DNA of 56,033 bases from Fibrobacter sp. (GTDB lineage Bacteria > Fibrobacterota > Fibrobacteria > Fibrobacterales > Fibrobacteraceae): the NCBI RefSeq assembly GCF_017545445.1, contig NZ_JAFWOM010000022.1, positions 1 to 56,033 of the forward strand. Reading direction: 5' to 3'. The notes beneath the pieces are model-generated. The model was not told the origin of the DNA, did no database searches, and worked only from the letters and a program-made list of their open reading frames with translations. Numbering within the stretch: position 1 is the first letter of the stretch; every line of letters begins with the position of its first letter. Below are positions 1 to 6,956 of the stretch, piece by piece. Position numbers and translations under genes: made by a program.

Positions 1-70
1 AAGTAGGAAGTAGGAAGTAGGCAGTAGGCAGTAGGAAGTAGGAAGTAGGAAAGTGGAAAGTGGAAGCAGT
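1..70. repeat. Degenerate GTAGGAA-type repeat arm
   Basis: The stretch is built almost entirely of GTAGGAA and GTAGGCA words, drifting into GTGGAAA at its right end. The same word family recurs near 9614, 9791, 34302, 37936 and 55199. No reading frame crosses it. It is probably one arm of the boundary-palindrome family described elsewhere in this annotation, with the partner arm lost or lying outside the window. Confidence 0.8.
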
Positions 71-100
71 GTCTCCTAAAGCTGTCTTCCTCGACCGTCA

Positions 101-454
101 GGGAGGGGATCCAGGGCTTCATGTCCTTAAATCAAAAATTCAAAAAGGTCCTCCCATTTAGGATTCTTTGATTCAATTAAGCGTAATTTATCGCACCGAT
201 ACAAACGTTTTATTTTTTTCTCCCTTTCTATAGCAAATCGAATTGACGAAAATTCTTCAAAATAACCTAATTTGTCCACATTATATTTTTTCGTGAATCC
301 AGGAATGATTTTGGACTTATGTTCTAAAATCCGCTTTTTTAAATCAGAAGTCACACCAACATAGAGCGTTCTGTTTCTTTTATTGAATAAGATATATGTA
401 AAACCTTTCTTTTGCATATTCACTGGCATATAATATTTTTCTGGATTCCCTCCC
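101..454. mobile_element. Inverted-repeat-bracketed GIY-YIG unit (putative)
   Basis: A 14-bp motif, GGGAGGGGATCCAG at 101-114, faces its inverted copy CTGGATTCCCTCCC at 441-454 with one mismatch. The GIY-YIG gene lies between them. Outside the motifs are further members of the GTCATCCT...GGATCC repeat family: one at about 79-116 on the plus strand and one at about 476-519 in inverted orientation. This is what is seen. That the unit moves, or is moved by its encoded nuclease, is inference. No target-site duplication was evident. Confidence 0.4.
127..429 (-). CDS. Small GIY-YIG nuclease domain protein
   Basis: This is a protein of about 100 residues that consists of little more than one GIY-YIG domain. 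The paired motifs appear as FTYIL followed by LYVGVTSDLKKRILEHK, which includes the Arg and His usual for the family, and a conserved Glu region follows near RFAIEREKKIKRL. Stand-alone domains of this size resemble the UvrC-N/YhbQ-like group, which is thought to cut DNA through a metal-dependent single-domain active site; the substrate is unknown. The open frame extends to a TTG at 456, but the ATG at 429 (or 417) is a more natural start. Its upstream GGGAGGGAA is part of the flanking repeat. The gene is AT-rich compared with its neighbour comM and lies between inverted repeats. Confidence 0.8.
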   Translation of the reverse strand: MPVNMQKKGFTYILFNKRNRTLYVGVTSDLKKRILEHKSKIIPGFTKKYNVDKLGYFEEFSSIRFAIEREKKIKRLYRCDKLRLIESKNPKWEDLFEFLI

Positions 455-475
455 AAACGTATTACAAGAAATTAT

Positions 476-519
476 GGATCCCCTACGCTTTGCTCCGAGG
501 ATGACTGGTCGAGAATGAC
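476..519 (-). repeat. GTCATCCT...GGATCC family repeat, minus orientation
   Basis: Read on the minus strand, this begins GTCATTCTCGACCAGTCATC and ends AGGGGATCC. It is the inverted counterpart of the copy at 79-116 on the other side of the GIY-YIG gene. The same family is seen near 9697, 9739, 34350, 36889 and 55241. Confidence 0.6.
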
Positions 520-541
520 AAAAAAAAATCCGAATTAGTCA

Positions 542-2071
542 CTACCCTCTAAATGCTCTATATCGCAAGGCTTCAGAGAGATCCATGATATCGACTGCAG
601 AGGCTCCACGCAAATCAGCAATTGTACGGGCAACTTTCAACAGCCTAAAATACCCGCGAGCGCTCAAGTCCATTTTAGTTGCGGCAGAAACTGCAAAACG
701 CTCTACATCAGAAGTCATTGAAGCAAACCTCCGCGCATACTCCGATGACATTTCGGCATTGGACTTAAACGATAGATTACGGAACCGCTCCCGCTGTATT
801 TCCCGCGCCACAGAAACCCGTTTCCGGATTTCCGCAGAAGACTCGCCACCTCCCCGAACGGCAAACAAGGCGGCATCTACAGGAGGGACACTCACCTGTA
901 TATCAATACGGTCTAGGAGCGGTCCCGATATTTTTTCACGATAACGTTTACGCGCTTCGGGCAAGCAAGTGCATTCATGCTTCGGATCCATCGCATAGCC
1001 ACACGGACACGGGTTCATCGCAGCGCCCATCATAAATCGAGCGGGCCACACCACCGTTCCGCTTGCACGGCTAACAGAAATTTTCCCGTCTTCCATCGGT
1101 TCGCGTAACGCTTCCAAAACACCGCGGTTAAACTCCGGCAATTCATCCAAAAACAGAACGCCATTATGAGCGAGACTCGCCTCCCCCGGCAAGAGCCGCG
1201 TGCCTCCGCCTACTAGCGAAACCATCGACGCAGAATGGTGCGGCGCACGGAACGGTCTCGACAACACCGGTCTAAATTCATCAGAATCCCCAGAACGCCT
1301 TGCACACGAATGAATGCGCGTTGTCTCCAAGATTTCCAATTCCGTCATTTCGGGCAAAATGCCCGGCAAGCATTTTGCACAAAGCGTTTTGCCTGCCCCC
1401 GGCGACCCAATCAGCAAAAAATTATGCGCCCCTGCAGCCGCTATTTCTAAAGCACGCTTAACGCCGTCCATCCCCACCACATTCTTAAAATCAGGAATTC
1501 CATCGTCAACGTTTGTACAGCATGACGCAATTCCCTTTGCAACATGCACATCCTGACTTGAATTGCTTTCCAAAATTTCAACGCATTCTTTAAGCGAATC
1601 CGCACAAACAAAATGAAGACCTTCCACCAGCGAAGCTTCTTGCATATTACCTTTCGGAATGACAAGAATGCTACCGCGTTCTACAGCTAAATTCATTGCG
1701 ATGGATAGCACTCCTCTAACTGGCTTTAACAAACCATCCAATGAAAGTTCACCTACAAAAACGTAGCGTTCCAGCTGAGCAATTGCAATCTCGCCCGTCG
1801 AAACAAGCAAGCCAATCGCCAGCGGAAGGTCTAATGCACTCCCCTCCTTTCGCAAATCCGCCGGAGACAGGTTTATCGTTGTACGGAACCCCGTCACCAC
1901 TTTCCCAATAGAGCGAATCGCAGAAACGACTCGTTCACGGGATTCCCTCACCGCATTGTCCGGAAGCCCCACCAGCGTAAAGCCTGGCAAACCTTGAGAA
2001 GCATCGACTTCGACACTGACGGGAACAGCTTTTATTCCATACAAGCAATAAGAACGGATTCTACGAAACAA
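542..2071 (-). CDS. comM: YifB/ComM-family Mg chelatase-like AAA+ ATPase
   Basis: The 509-residue product matches the full length of the ComM/YifB family. ComM is a hexameric AAA+ helicase that promotes branch migration during natural transformation; in other bacteria its role is less clear. The N-terminal LonC-like region (residues 1-180) carries the family signature GLPGFTLVGLPDNAVRE. The Walker A motif GSPGAGKT is at 222-229 and Walker B GVLFLDE is at 304-310, followed by a Cys-rich NPCPCG stretch and a C-terminal Mg_chelatase_C domain. The start fits the family N-terminus. It lies 27 nt downstream of spoVG on the same strand, so the two are probably co-transcribed. Confidence 0.95.
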   Translation of the reverse strand: MFRRIRSYCLYGIKAVPVSVEVDASQGLPGFTLVGLPDNAVRESRERVVSAIRSIGKVVTGFRTTINLSPADLRKEGSALDLPLAIGLLVSTGEIAIAQLERYVFVGELSLDGLLKPVRGVLSIAMNLAVERGSILVIPKGNMQEASLVEGLHFVCADSLKECVEILESNSSQDVHVAKGIASCCTNVDDGIPDFKNVVGMDGVKRALEIAAAGAHNFLLIGSPGAGKTLCAKCLPGILPEMTELEILETTRIHSCARRSGDSDEFRPVLSRPFRAPHHSASMVSLVGGGTRLLPGEASLAHNGVLFLDELPEFNRGVLEALREPMEDGKISVSRASGTVVWPARFMMGAAMNPCPCGYAMDPKHECTCLPEARKRYREKISGPLLDRIDIQVSVPPVDAALFAVRGGGESSAEIRKRVSVAREIQRERFRNLSFKSNAEMSSEYARRFASMTSDVERFAVSAATKMDLSARGYFRLLKVARTIADLRGASAVDIMDLSEALRYRAFRG

Positions 2072-2098
2072 ATTAAACCTACCTTGAGCGACTACGAC

Positions 2099-2431
2099 TT
2101 AAGCGACTGCGGCCTGATACTTTTCAAGCACGCAGTTTTCAATATGTTCACGCAGTTGGCGCGTAATCGGCAAACAAATACTGCGGTAGTCTTCGCCCTT
2201 GTAGAACGGATCGTTCGGATATCCCACAAACATGCCGTTTTCACCATCCATCACGCGAAGCCCGCGAATCTGGATCTGGTCGTTCAGCACAATCGTTGCA
2301 AGCCCTTTCATGTGCCCGAGATTCGCTCCTTCCTTGAACGGAAACACCTGCACGTTCGTCACGGCAAGGCAATCAAATGCAGCAGTTACGTTATTGTAAC
2401 TTCTTTCTTTTTTTTCGTTTTCCATAGCCAT
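2099..2431 (-). CDS. spoVG: SpoVG-family regulatory protein
   Basis: This 110-residue protein has the SpoVG fold. SpoVG proteins are small dimers that bind DNA and RNA and act as global regulators, including in non-sporulating bacteria. The family core is visible as LAVTNVQVFPF, LKG-like HMKGLATIVLNDQIQIRGLRVMDG and FVGYPNDPF. The start is supported by an AGGAGG five bases upstream of the ATG. It is the first gene of a likely spoVG-comM operon. Its promoter should lie in the AT-rich divergent region shared with the CBM9-like gene. Confidence 0.93.
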   Translation of the reverse strand: MAMENEKKERSYNNVTAAFDCLAVTNVQVFPFKEGANLGHMKGLATIVLNDQIQIRGLRVMDGENGMFVGYPNDPFYKGEDYRSICLPITRQLREHIENCVLEKYQAAVA

Positions 2432-2770
2432 ATCGGCCTCCTATTTTTTTGATTTTTCAAGATTGTCCGCAAAAAATTTCTTCGCATCTTTGCGGGATCG
2501 CAAAACATATTGCAAAAACCGTGCCAACAAGAAAAATGGCGTTTTTAGGCAAATTTCAACAATTTTATAAGTAAAAAAAAGTGATTAATTGATTAAATCA
2601 GTGATTAATCAATTTTTTCAGTTTATATAAAGTAATGAATTTTTAATATTTTATTTGCATTAGTCAATAATCATCAGTCAGTGGTCATCAGAAAATCTGT
2701 AGTCTCAATAATCAACTAATGACTAATAACCAATGACTAACAACCAACAACTATTTACTACCTTATAATC
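2432..2770. promoter_or_regulatory. AT-rich divergent intergenic region with a perfect palindrome
   Basis: These 339 bases separate spoVG (leftward) from the CBM9-like gene (rightward) and hold no gene. A perfect 10-bp inverted repeat, AATTGATTAA at 2587-2596 and TTAATCAATT at 2605-2614, is flanked by runs of A and T. GTGATTAAT is also repeated directly at 2581 and 2601. It could be a divergent operator or an intrinsic terminator-like hairpin. From 2661 to 2762 a degenerate arm of the GTTAGT family runs almost to the next start codon. Confidence 0.5.
2661..2762. repeat. Degenerate boundary-palindrome element
   Basis: The left part carries GTCAGTGGTCATCAG-like words. The right part, TGACTAATAACCAATGACTA and onward, is the complement of the GTTAGT/GGTTATTAGTCA word family. 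It ends eight bases before the ATG at 2771. Pairing of the arms is weaker than in the copies at 37936 and 45455. Confidence 0.5.
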
Positions 2771-3319
2771 ATGCTTTTAAAACCGAATATGAAATGGACG
2801 GCCAACCAGGGAATTATCCACCCGATGGTCACAGCCGAGTTTTCGCAAACGCCGAACAGCGTCATCGTCAAATTTACAGTCGAAGAACCTGCGGATTGCT
2901 ACAGAGCCGCCGTTCAAGAAGACAACGGACGCAGCTGGGAAGATTCCTGCGTCGAAGTTTTTTTGCAGAATCCGGACACCCCCGCCGAATACTTCAACTT
3001 CGAAACGACTAGCCGCGGCTTTGTGCTTGCCGCACGAGGATCTGGCCGAGAAAACAGACAAACTCTCCCGCTCGAAACGATTGCCAAAATCAAGCGTTCA
3101 GGATCCGCGCCGAGCATTCAAGACGATTCCGTCTATTGGTGCATGACCATTGAAATCCCTGCCGAAATTTTCGGAATCAAGTCATTTAAAGAACCGCTTC
3201 GCGGAAACCTCTACAAATGTGCTGACAAGGCAAACACGCCCCATTACCTCAGCGCATTCCCGATAGAAACAGAAAAGCCGGACTTTCACCGGCCAGAATT
3301 CTTTCAAATTTTAGGATAA
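2771..3319 (+). CDS. CBM9-like carbohydrate-binding protein
   Basis: The 182-residue protein resembles the stand-alone carbohydrate-binding family 9-like proteins of gut bacteria. Family-typical stretches are WEDSCVEVFLQNP (about residues 56-68), a Phe/Tyr-rich strand with EYFNFETTSRG, and the C-terminal GNLYKCADKANTPHYLSAFPI followed by PDFHRPEFF. CBM9 domains bind reducing ends of glycans such as xylan. This copy has no signal peptide, so it may act in the cytoplasm or have another role. There is no enzyme next to it. The convergent neighbour is a thioesterase gene, with a small hairpin between them. Confidence 0.82.
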   Translation: MLLKPNMKWTANQGIIHPMVTAEFSQTPNSVIVKFTVEEPADCYRAAVQEDNGRSWEDSCVEVFLQNPDTPAEYFNFETTSRGFVLAARGSGRENRQTLPLETIAKIKRSGSAPSIQDDSVYWCMTIEIPAEIFGIKSFKEPLRGNLYKCADKANTPHYLSAFPIETEKPDFHRPEFFQILG

Positions 3320-3330
3320 GCAAGAATGCG

Positions 3331-3352
3331 ATTCCGGCACGGAGGCCGGAAT
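3331..3352. terminator. Hairpin between convergent genes
   Basis: ATTCCGG at 3331-3337 pairs with CCGGAAT at 3346-3352. The hairpin sits between the stop of the CBM9-like gene and the convergent stop of the thioesterase gene. The sequence GATTCCGGC...GCCGGAATGACA is also a common dispersed extragenic palindrome, seen again at 50943. There is no good T-tract, so termination is only probable. Confidence 0.5.
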
Positions 3353-3373
3353 GACATCGCCAGAACAAAGTTT

Positions 3374-4129
3374 TTACATCATTCTGAGTTTCATCTCGAA
3401 GACGGGGCGGTCCGTTTCGTCAAGAATCCGCATGTAAGTCGCACCGTTGTGGTCCGCACGGAAAACGGTCAGCGTCTGCCCTTCCTCGGATTCACCCAAG
3501 TAATGCACTTCAAGCTCTGACGGAATGCAAAGTTCCAAGTCCGAAGCGCTAAACACGTTCAACGCGAGCTTCACATACTCGATGTTGTTCATGTGGTGCG
3601 ACATGTCGATATGCTGCGGCAGCACCTTTTGCTGATAAACTTCTTGATATTCTTCGGGCTTCACGTTAAAGCGGTCAAAATCATCCGTCATAAACGCTTC
3701 CGGGAATCCTTCCGTCGGGAAATCCACCGCAGAAAGACGCATCGGGCGATGGCGATCAAGGCTCAAACAGCACATTTCCTGTTTTGCAAAAATAATCGGT
3801 TCACCTTCAACCGTCGTAATCGCAGTATTTTCGTTGAGGCGTATGAGCTGGTTATCGGCAGGGAACGAAGTCGTCACGACCTTATCGCGCCAATATGGAC
3901 GCTTGAGGAACTTGAACTTGGCTTTGTAAATGACCCAAAAGCCGCCCTTTTCCTTCACGCCAAAATTGTCCATTTTCATGGCACCAAAATTTTCAGTAAT
4001 GTTGTCCTGAATCATGAGCACCGTTTGCGCAAGCCCCATTTTTCCAGACACATCAATATAAGCCGAAGTTATCGTTCTCGGCTTTTGAAACACTAGCGGA
4101 TTTTTCGACAATGCATAAATATCAATCAT
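3374..4129 (-). CDS. Acyl-ACP thioesterase (FatA/FatB-like)
   Basis: The 251-residue protein matches bacterial acyl-ACP thioesterases with two hot-dog domains, which release fatty acids from acyl carrier protein. The second domain contains the catalytic-type segment QHIDMSHHMNNIEYVKL, where the Asp/Asn/His cluster sits in this family. The first hot-dog covers about residues 10-130 and the second about 150-250. An upstream extension to 4189 would overlap the divergent pseudouridine synthase gene, so the ATG at 4129 (MIDIYALS) is preferred. Only 34 bases separate it from that divergent gene. Confidence 0.85.
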   Translation of the reverse strand: MIDIYALSKNPLVFQKPRTITSAYIDVSGKMGLAQTVLMIQDNITENFGAMKMDNFGVKEKGGFWVIYKAKFKFLKRPYWRDKVVTTSFPADNQLIRLNENTAITTVEGEPIIFAKQEMCCLSLDRHRPMRLSAVDFPTEGFPEAFMTDDFDRFNVKPEEYQEVYQQKVLPQHIDMSHHMNNIEYVKLALNVFSASDLELCIPSELEVHYLGESEEGQTLTVFRADHNGATYMRILDETDRPVFEMKLRMM

Positions 4130-4163
4130 GGCCTTAATATAATTTTTTTTATCATTTGTGCAC

Positions 4164-4715
4164 ATGTCAACCGTAATTATTTTCAACAAGCCCTACGGGG
4201 TCTTGAGCCAGTTTACACCGGAATCCGGCCATCCCGCCTTGGATAGCTTCGGTTTTCCGCCGGGAGTTTATGCCGCAGGCCGCCTCGACCACGACAGCGA
4301 AGGCGCTTTACTCTTGACCGACAACGGGAAACTCATCAAAAAACTACTCGATCCAAAATTCGAGCATCCACGCACGTACCTCGCACAAGTCGATGGACAA
4401 ATCACAGAAGAAGCAGTCCGCAAGCTCGCTAAAGGCGTTGACATCAAAGGCTACCATACCAAGCCCTGCAAGGCCGAAATCGTCGAAGCTCCGGAATGGA
4501 TTTGGCCCCGCAACCCGCCCGTGCGTTTTCGAGCAAACATTCCCACCAGCTGGGTCCGCTTGACGCTTATCGAAGGCAAGAACCGCCAAGTTCGGCACAT
4601 GACCGCTGCTGTAGGCTTCCCCACGCTCCGCCTCATCCGAGTGCAGATTGGAAACATTCCGCTTGGTAATTTAAAACCCGGCGAATGGCGAATTGTTACT
4701 GATAAAGTTATTTAG
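4164..4715 (+). CDS. rluE: RluE-type 23S rRNA pseudouridine synthase
   Basis: The 183-residue protein belongs to the RsuA/RluB/E/F group of pseudouridine synthases. The catalytic Asp is in GRLDHDSEGALLLTDNG (about residues 37-53), and the typical GKNRQVRHMTAAVGFPTLRLIR follows near the C-terminus. It lacks an N-terminal S4 domain, as RluE does; RluE of E. coli modifies U2457 of 23S rRNA. The frame opens with a GTG at 4158, but the ATG at 4164 gives the family-typical start STVIIFNKPYG. Its end overlaps the convergent lipoprotein gene by 8 nt. Confidence 0.9.
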   Translation: MSTVIIFNKPYGVLSQFTPESGHPALDSFGFPPGVYAAGRLDHDSEGALLLTDNGKLIKKLLDPKFEHPRTYLAQVDGQITEEAVRKLAKGVDIKGYHTKPCKAEIVEAPEWIWPRNPPVRFRANIPTSWVRLTLIEGKNRQVRHMTAAVGFPTLRLIRVQIGNIPLGNLKPGEWRIVTDKVI

Positions 4716-5898
4716 CAGCAAATTCGCTCGGTTTAATGCCGTAAAGCGTGATATCGTCTATCCAAATTTCCGCTTCGTCATAGGCCAATATCGAAATGGT
4801 CGTCACCGTCTTTTTCACGGCGTCCCATCCGAAATTGCCCCAGCTGCTATCCGGTCCGATAAAGTCCGATGGCTTTACGCAAACACGTTTCCATTCATTG
4901 GCGACATCAAGAGTATCGTCTGTCAAAGTTTTCCCTTCCACGTTCGTCTTCCCCAAGGCTTCGAACGCAAAAGAATAATGACCCGTTCCGCGAACATAAT
5001 AAACGACAGAATCCAATTCCGTCAAATCGCATGGCGATTTTTCAGTGCAAATCCAAATTCCAAAAATAGACCAAACACCAAACCCTGCAGAAGATTTCCA
5101 ATGGAGAGCCTTGCCCTCGCGGCCCGCGCCCGCATGCTCAACCGCATCAGACGCATCATCACTGATAGCAGGGACCGTCACCACACTTGTGTCCGTAACC
5201 ATCAGATAACCCGTTGCACGCAAATCAAATTCCTCCAAAACAAACTCCGCTTTTCCCATTTCAAAATCCAAGACCTTGACAGAATCCGGTTCAAACGCAT
5301 AGACATTGGATGATGTTTTGCCTCCAATCTTGACCTCTGCGGATTGCTGGACCACGGTATCGCCGATAATGATCTGTAAGCCATATTCATCATACGGAGC
5401 CAAAGAATCCATCTCGTAAAAGCCCCTGCTATCGGTTTTGACAAGGCGGTCTGTTCCATAGACCTGGATCCATGCGAAATCTACTCCTTCCGGCAAATAC
5501 ACTTTTCCATGCAGGCTTCCCGTTTTTTCCAAAACAAACTGGACAGAATCACCTTCCTGCACATCTCTAGCGGCAATCTTTCTTACGACACCTTCTCCTT
5601 TATCTATAATTTCAATCATAGCAGTATCTACATCGAGGCTATCCATGCGGATACATCCCAAGGAATCCGTCTTGTACTCCTTAAAAAACGAAGTCTCAGT
5701 GGAATCATCCACGACATTGCGTACAAAATCAGCAGAACGGACGCGAGCGACCACATTGGATGCCGGCATCGAATTTTCATGAACAACGCGAATCAAAAAA
5801 GCGTTTTCGGTTTCGACCGTACTGATGCCCGCAACATCTTTATCAGAGCACGCACAAAGTATCAAAAAAGCAAGGAGCAAAAACAGTTTTTTCATCAT
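4708..5898 (-). CDS. Lipoprotein with carbohydrate-binding-like domain
   Basis: This 396-residue protein starts with a lipoprotein signal (ILCAC, acylated Cys at 17), so it is probably anchored to the envelope. The middle has a carboxypeptidase-regulatory-like beta-sandwich repeat (GKVYLPEGVDFAWIQVYG...LVKTDSRGFYEMDSL). The C-terminal 150 residues resemble a CIA30/CBM11-like jelly roll (FGIWICTEKSPCDLTELDSVVYYVRG... and EIWIDDITLYGI). Its ATG overlaps the stop of the upstream TIGR02147 gene in ATGA, so translation is probably coupled. A role in glycan binding or sensing is inferred from the domains. Confidence 0.8.
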   Translation of the reverse strand: MMKKLFLLLAFLILCACSDKDVAGISTVETENAFLIRVVHENSMPASNVVARVRSADFVRNVVDDSTETSFFKEYKTDSLGCIRMDSLDVDTAMIEIIDKGEGVVRKIAARDVQEGDSVQFVLEKTGSLHGKVYLPEGVDFAWIQVYGTDRLVKTDSRGFYEMDSLAPYDEYGLQIIIGDTVVQQSAEVKIGGKTSSNVYAFEPDSVKVLDFEMGKAEFVLEEFDLRATGYLMVTDTSVVTVPAISDDASDAVEHAGAGREGKALHWKSSAGFGVWSIFGIWICTEKSPCDLTELDSVVYYVRGTGHYSFAFEALGKTNVEGKTLTDDTLDVANEWKRVCVKPSDFIGPDSSWGNFGWDAVKKTVTTISILAYDEAEIWIDDITLYGIKPSEFAAK

Positions 5899-6743
5899 TT
5901 CGCCCCCACTTTCTTAGTTTGTTCATCAGACATTTCAGCAACCGGATAAAGAGCGAATACGAATTGCATGGCACGATTCACCACTTTTACTTCTGCGGCT
6001 CTTTTTTGCACCTGACGTCTGAATTCTAGCGTCATCTCGTTCAAGTCCTCGAAGCAGTCGTCATCTACCCCCACCAAGAGCGACGAGATATTGCGTTTAG
6101 AAGGTTCCACAGAGACAAGCGCGTTCTGCGCAAGCGCCAAAAGCTGGTTCTGATAACTGCGGATAGCCGCTGTTTTCGTAGGCGAACCTGCCGACGTAAA
6201 ATTTGCAGTTGTCGCGGCATAACGTTCAGATGCAAGCGGAGTGATAAGCTTCAAGTCTTTAAGCACGGCAATAGCTTCCCGCACTTGGTCTTCCGAAACC
6301 GCAGGCGAAATTTGCTTGACCAAACGCGAAACCTCGGCATGGCCGCCGTTCATCTCGATAAGGGCACGCACTACGGGAATCCACCACTTGCTCAAAAAAA
6401 GGTACTCGCTGGCACTGAACTTGCGCAAATCCACATCTTGGAGCGAAAGCGCCATCTTGTAAAGCTTATCTTTTTTTGCAGGGGATTTCGTTTTGGAAGC
6501 AGCCACCAGAATTTCAAAAATTTCACCATTGCGGCCTTTCAAATCCAGCAAATCCTTTGCCAAGGGAATACTGCGGTTGGGCAAATGAAGTTCCTTGTTC
6601 AGCACGCGGAACATTTGGCTCGTTTCTAGCCCAAGCTTTAGCCCCATCATTTTATAGGAATACAGCGGCATATCCAGCTTGCGCTGGGTATAGTAATTCT
6701 TGAGCAAATCCCTATAGTCACCAATTTCGGCAATGTTCAGCAT
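5895..6743 (-). CDS. TIGR02147 / DUF4423 family regulator-like protein
   Basis: The 282-residue product fits TIGR02147, a family first defined on a set of Fibrobacter succinogenes paralogues and related to DUF4423 winged-helix proteins. Recognisable are the N-terminal YRDLLKNYYTQRK, the FSASEYLFLSKWWIPVVRALIE core, the VSEDQVREAIAVLKDLKLI helix-turn-helix-like segment, and NISSLLVGVDDD near the end. DNA binding is likely but not proven for the family. The ATG at 6743 is preferred over a TTG at 6749. It is the first gene of a two-gene unit with a lipoprotein, which suggests that the pair works together. Confidence 0.85.
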   Translation of the reverse strand: MLNIAEIGDYRDLLKNYYTQRKLDMPLYSYKMMGLKLGLETSQMFRVLNKELHLPNRSIPLAKDLLDLKGRNGEIFEILVAASKTKSPAKKDKLYKMALSLQDVDLRKFSASEYLFLSKWWIPVVRALIEMNGGHAEVSRLVKQISPAVSEDQVREAIAVLKDLKLITPLASERYAATTANFTSAGSPTKTAAIRSYQNQLLALAQNALVSVEPSKRNISSLLVGVDDDCFEDLNEMTLEFRRQVQKRAAEVKVVNRAMQFVFALYPVAEMSDEQTKKVGAK

Positions 6744-6956
6744 AGGCAAACTCTTGGAAGTGAGACTTATCCATTTTAGAAAATAACCAATTCACTCCTC
6801 TAAAGCACCCTAGAAAAGATAATCGCCATTGAAAAAAATACAATGGAAACTTGCAAAAAAGGAAAATTACCGTTTTTTCTGGAAATAATTTTTACTCTGT
6901 CACAATGGCTTTATGGCCATGTTCAGAGTGACAAGCAACCTAAGGGGGATATTAGG

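Noticed and set aside
4130..4189. Twenty-residue N-terminal extension of the acyl-ACP thioesterase
   Set aside because: It would overlap the divergent pseudouridine synthase start, and the sequence is not family-like.
6843..6956. Thirty-eight-residue N-terminal extension of the GH54 protein
   Set aside because: It would bury the signal peptide. A strong ribosome-binding site (AAGGGGG) sits at the internal ATG.
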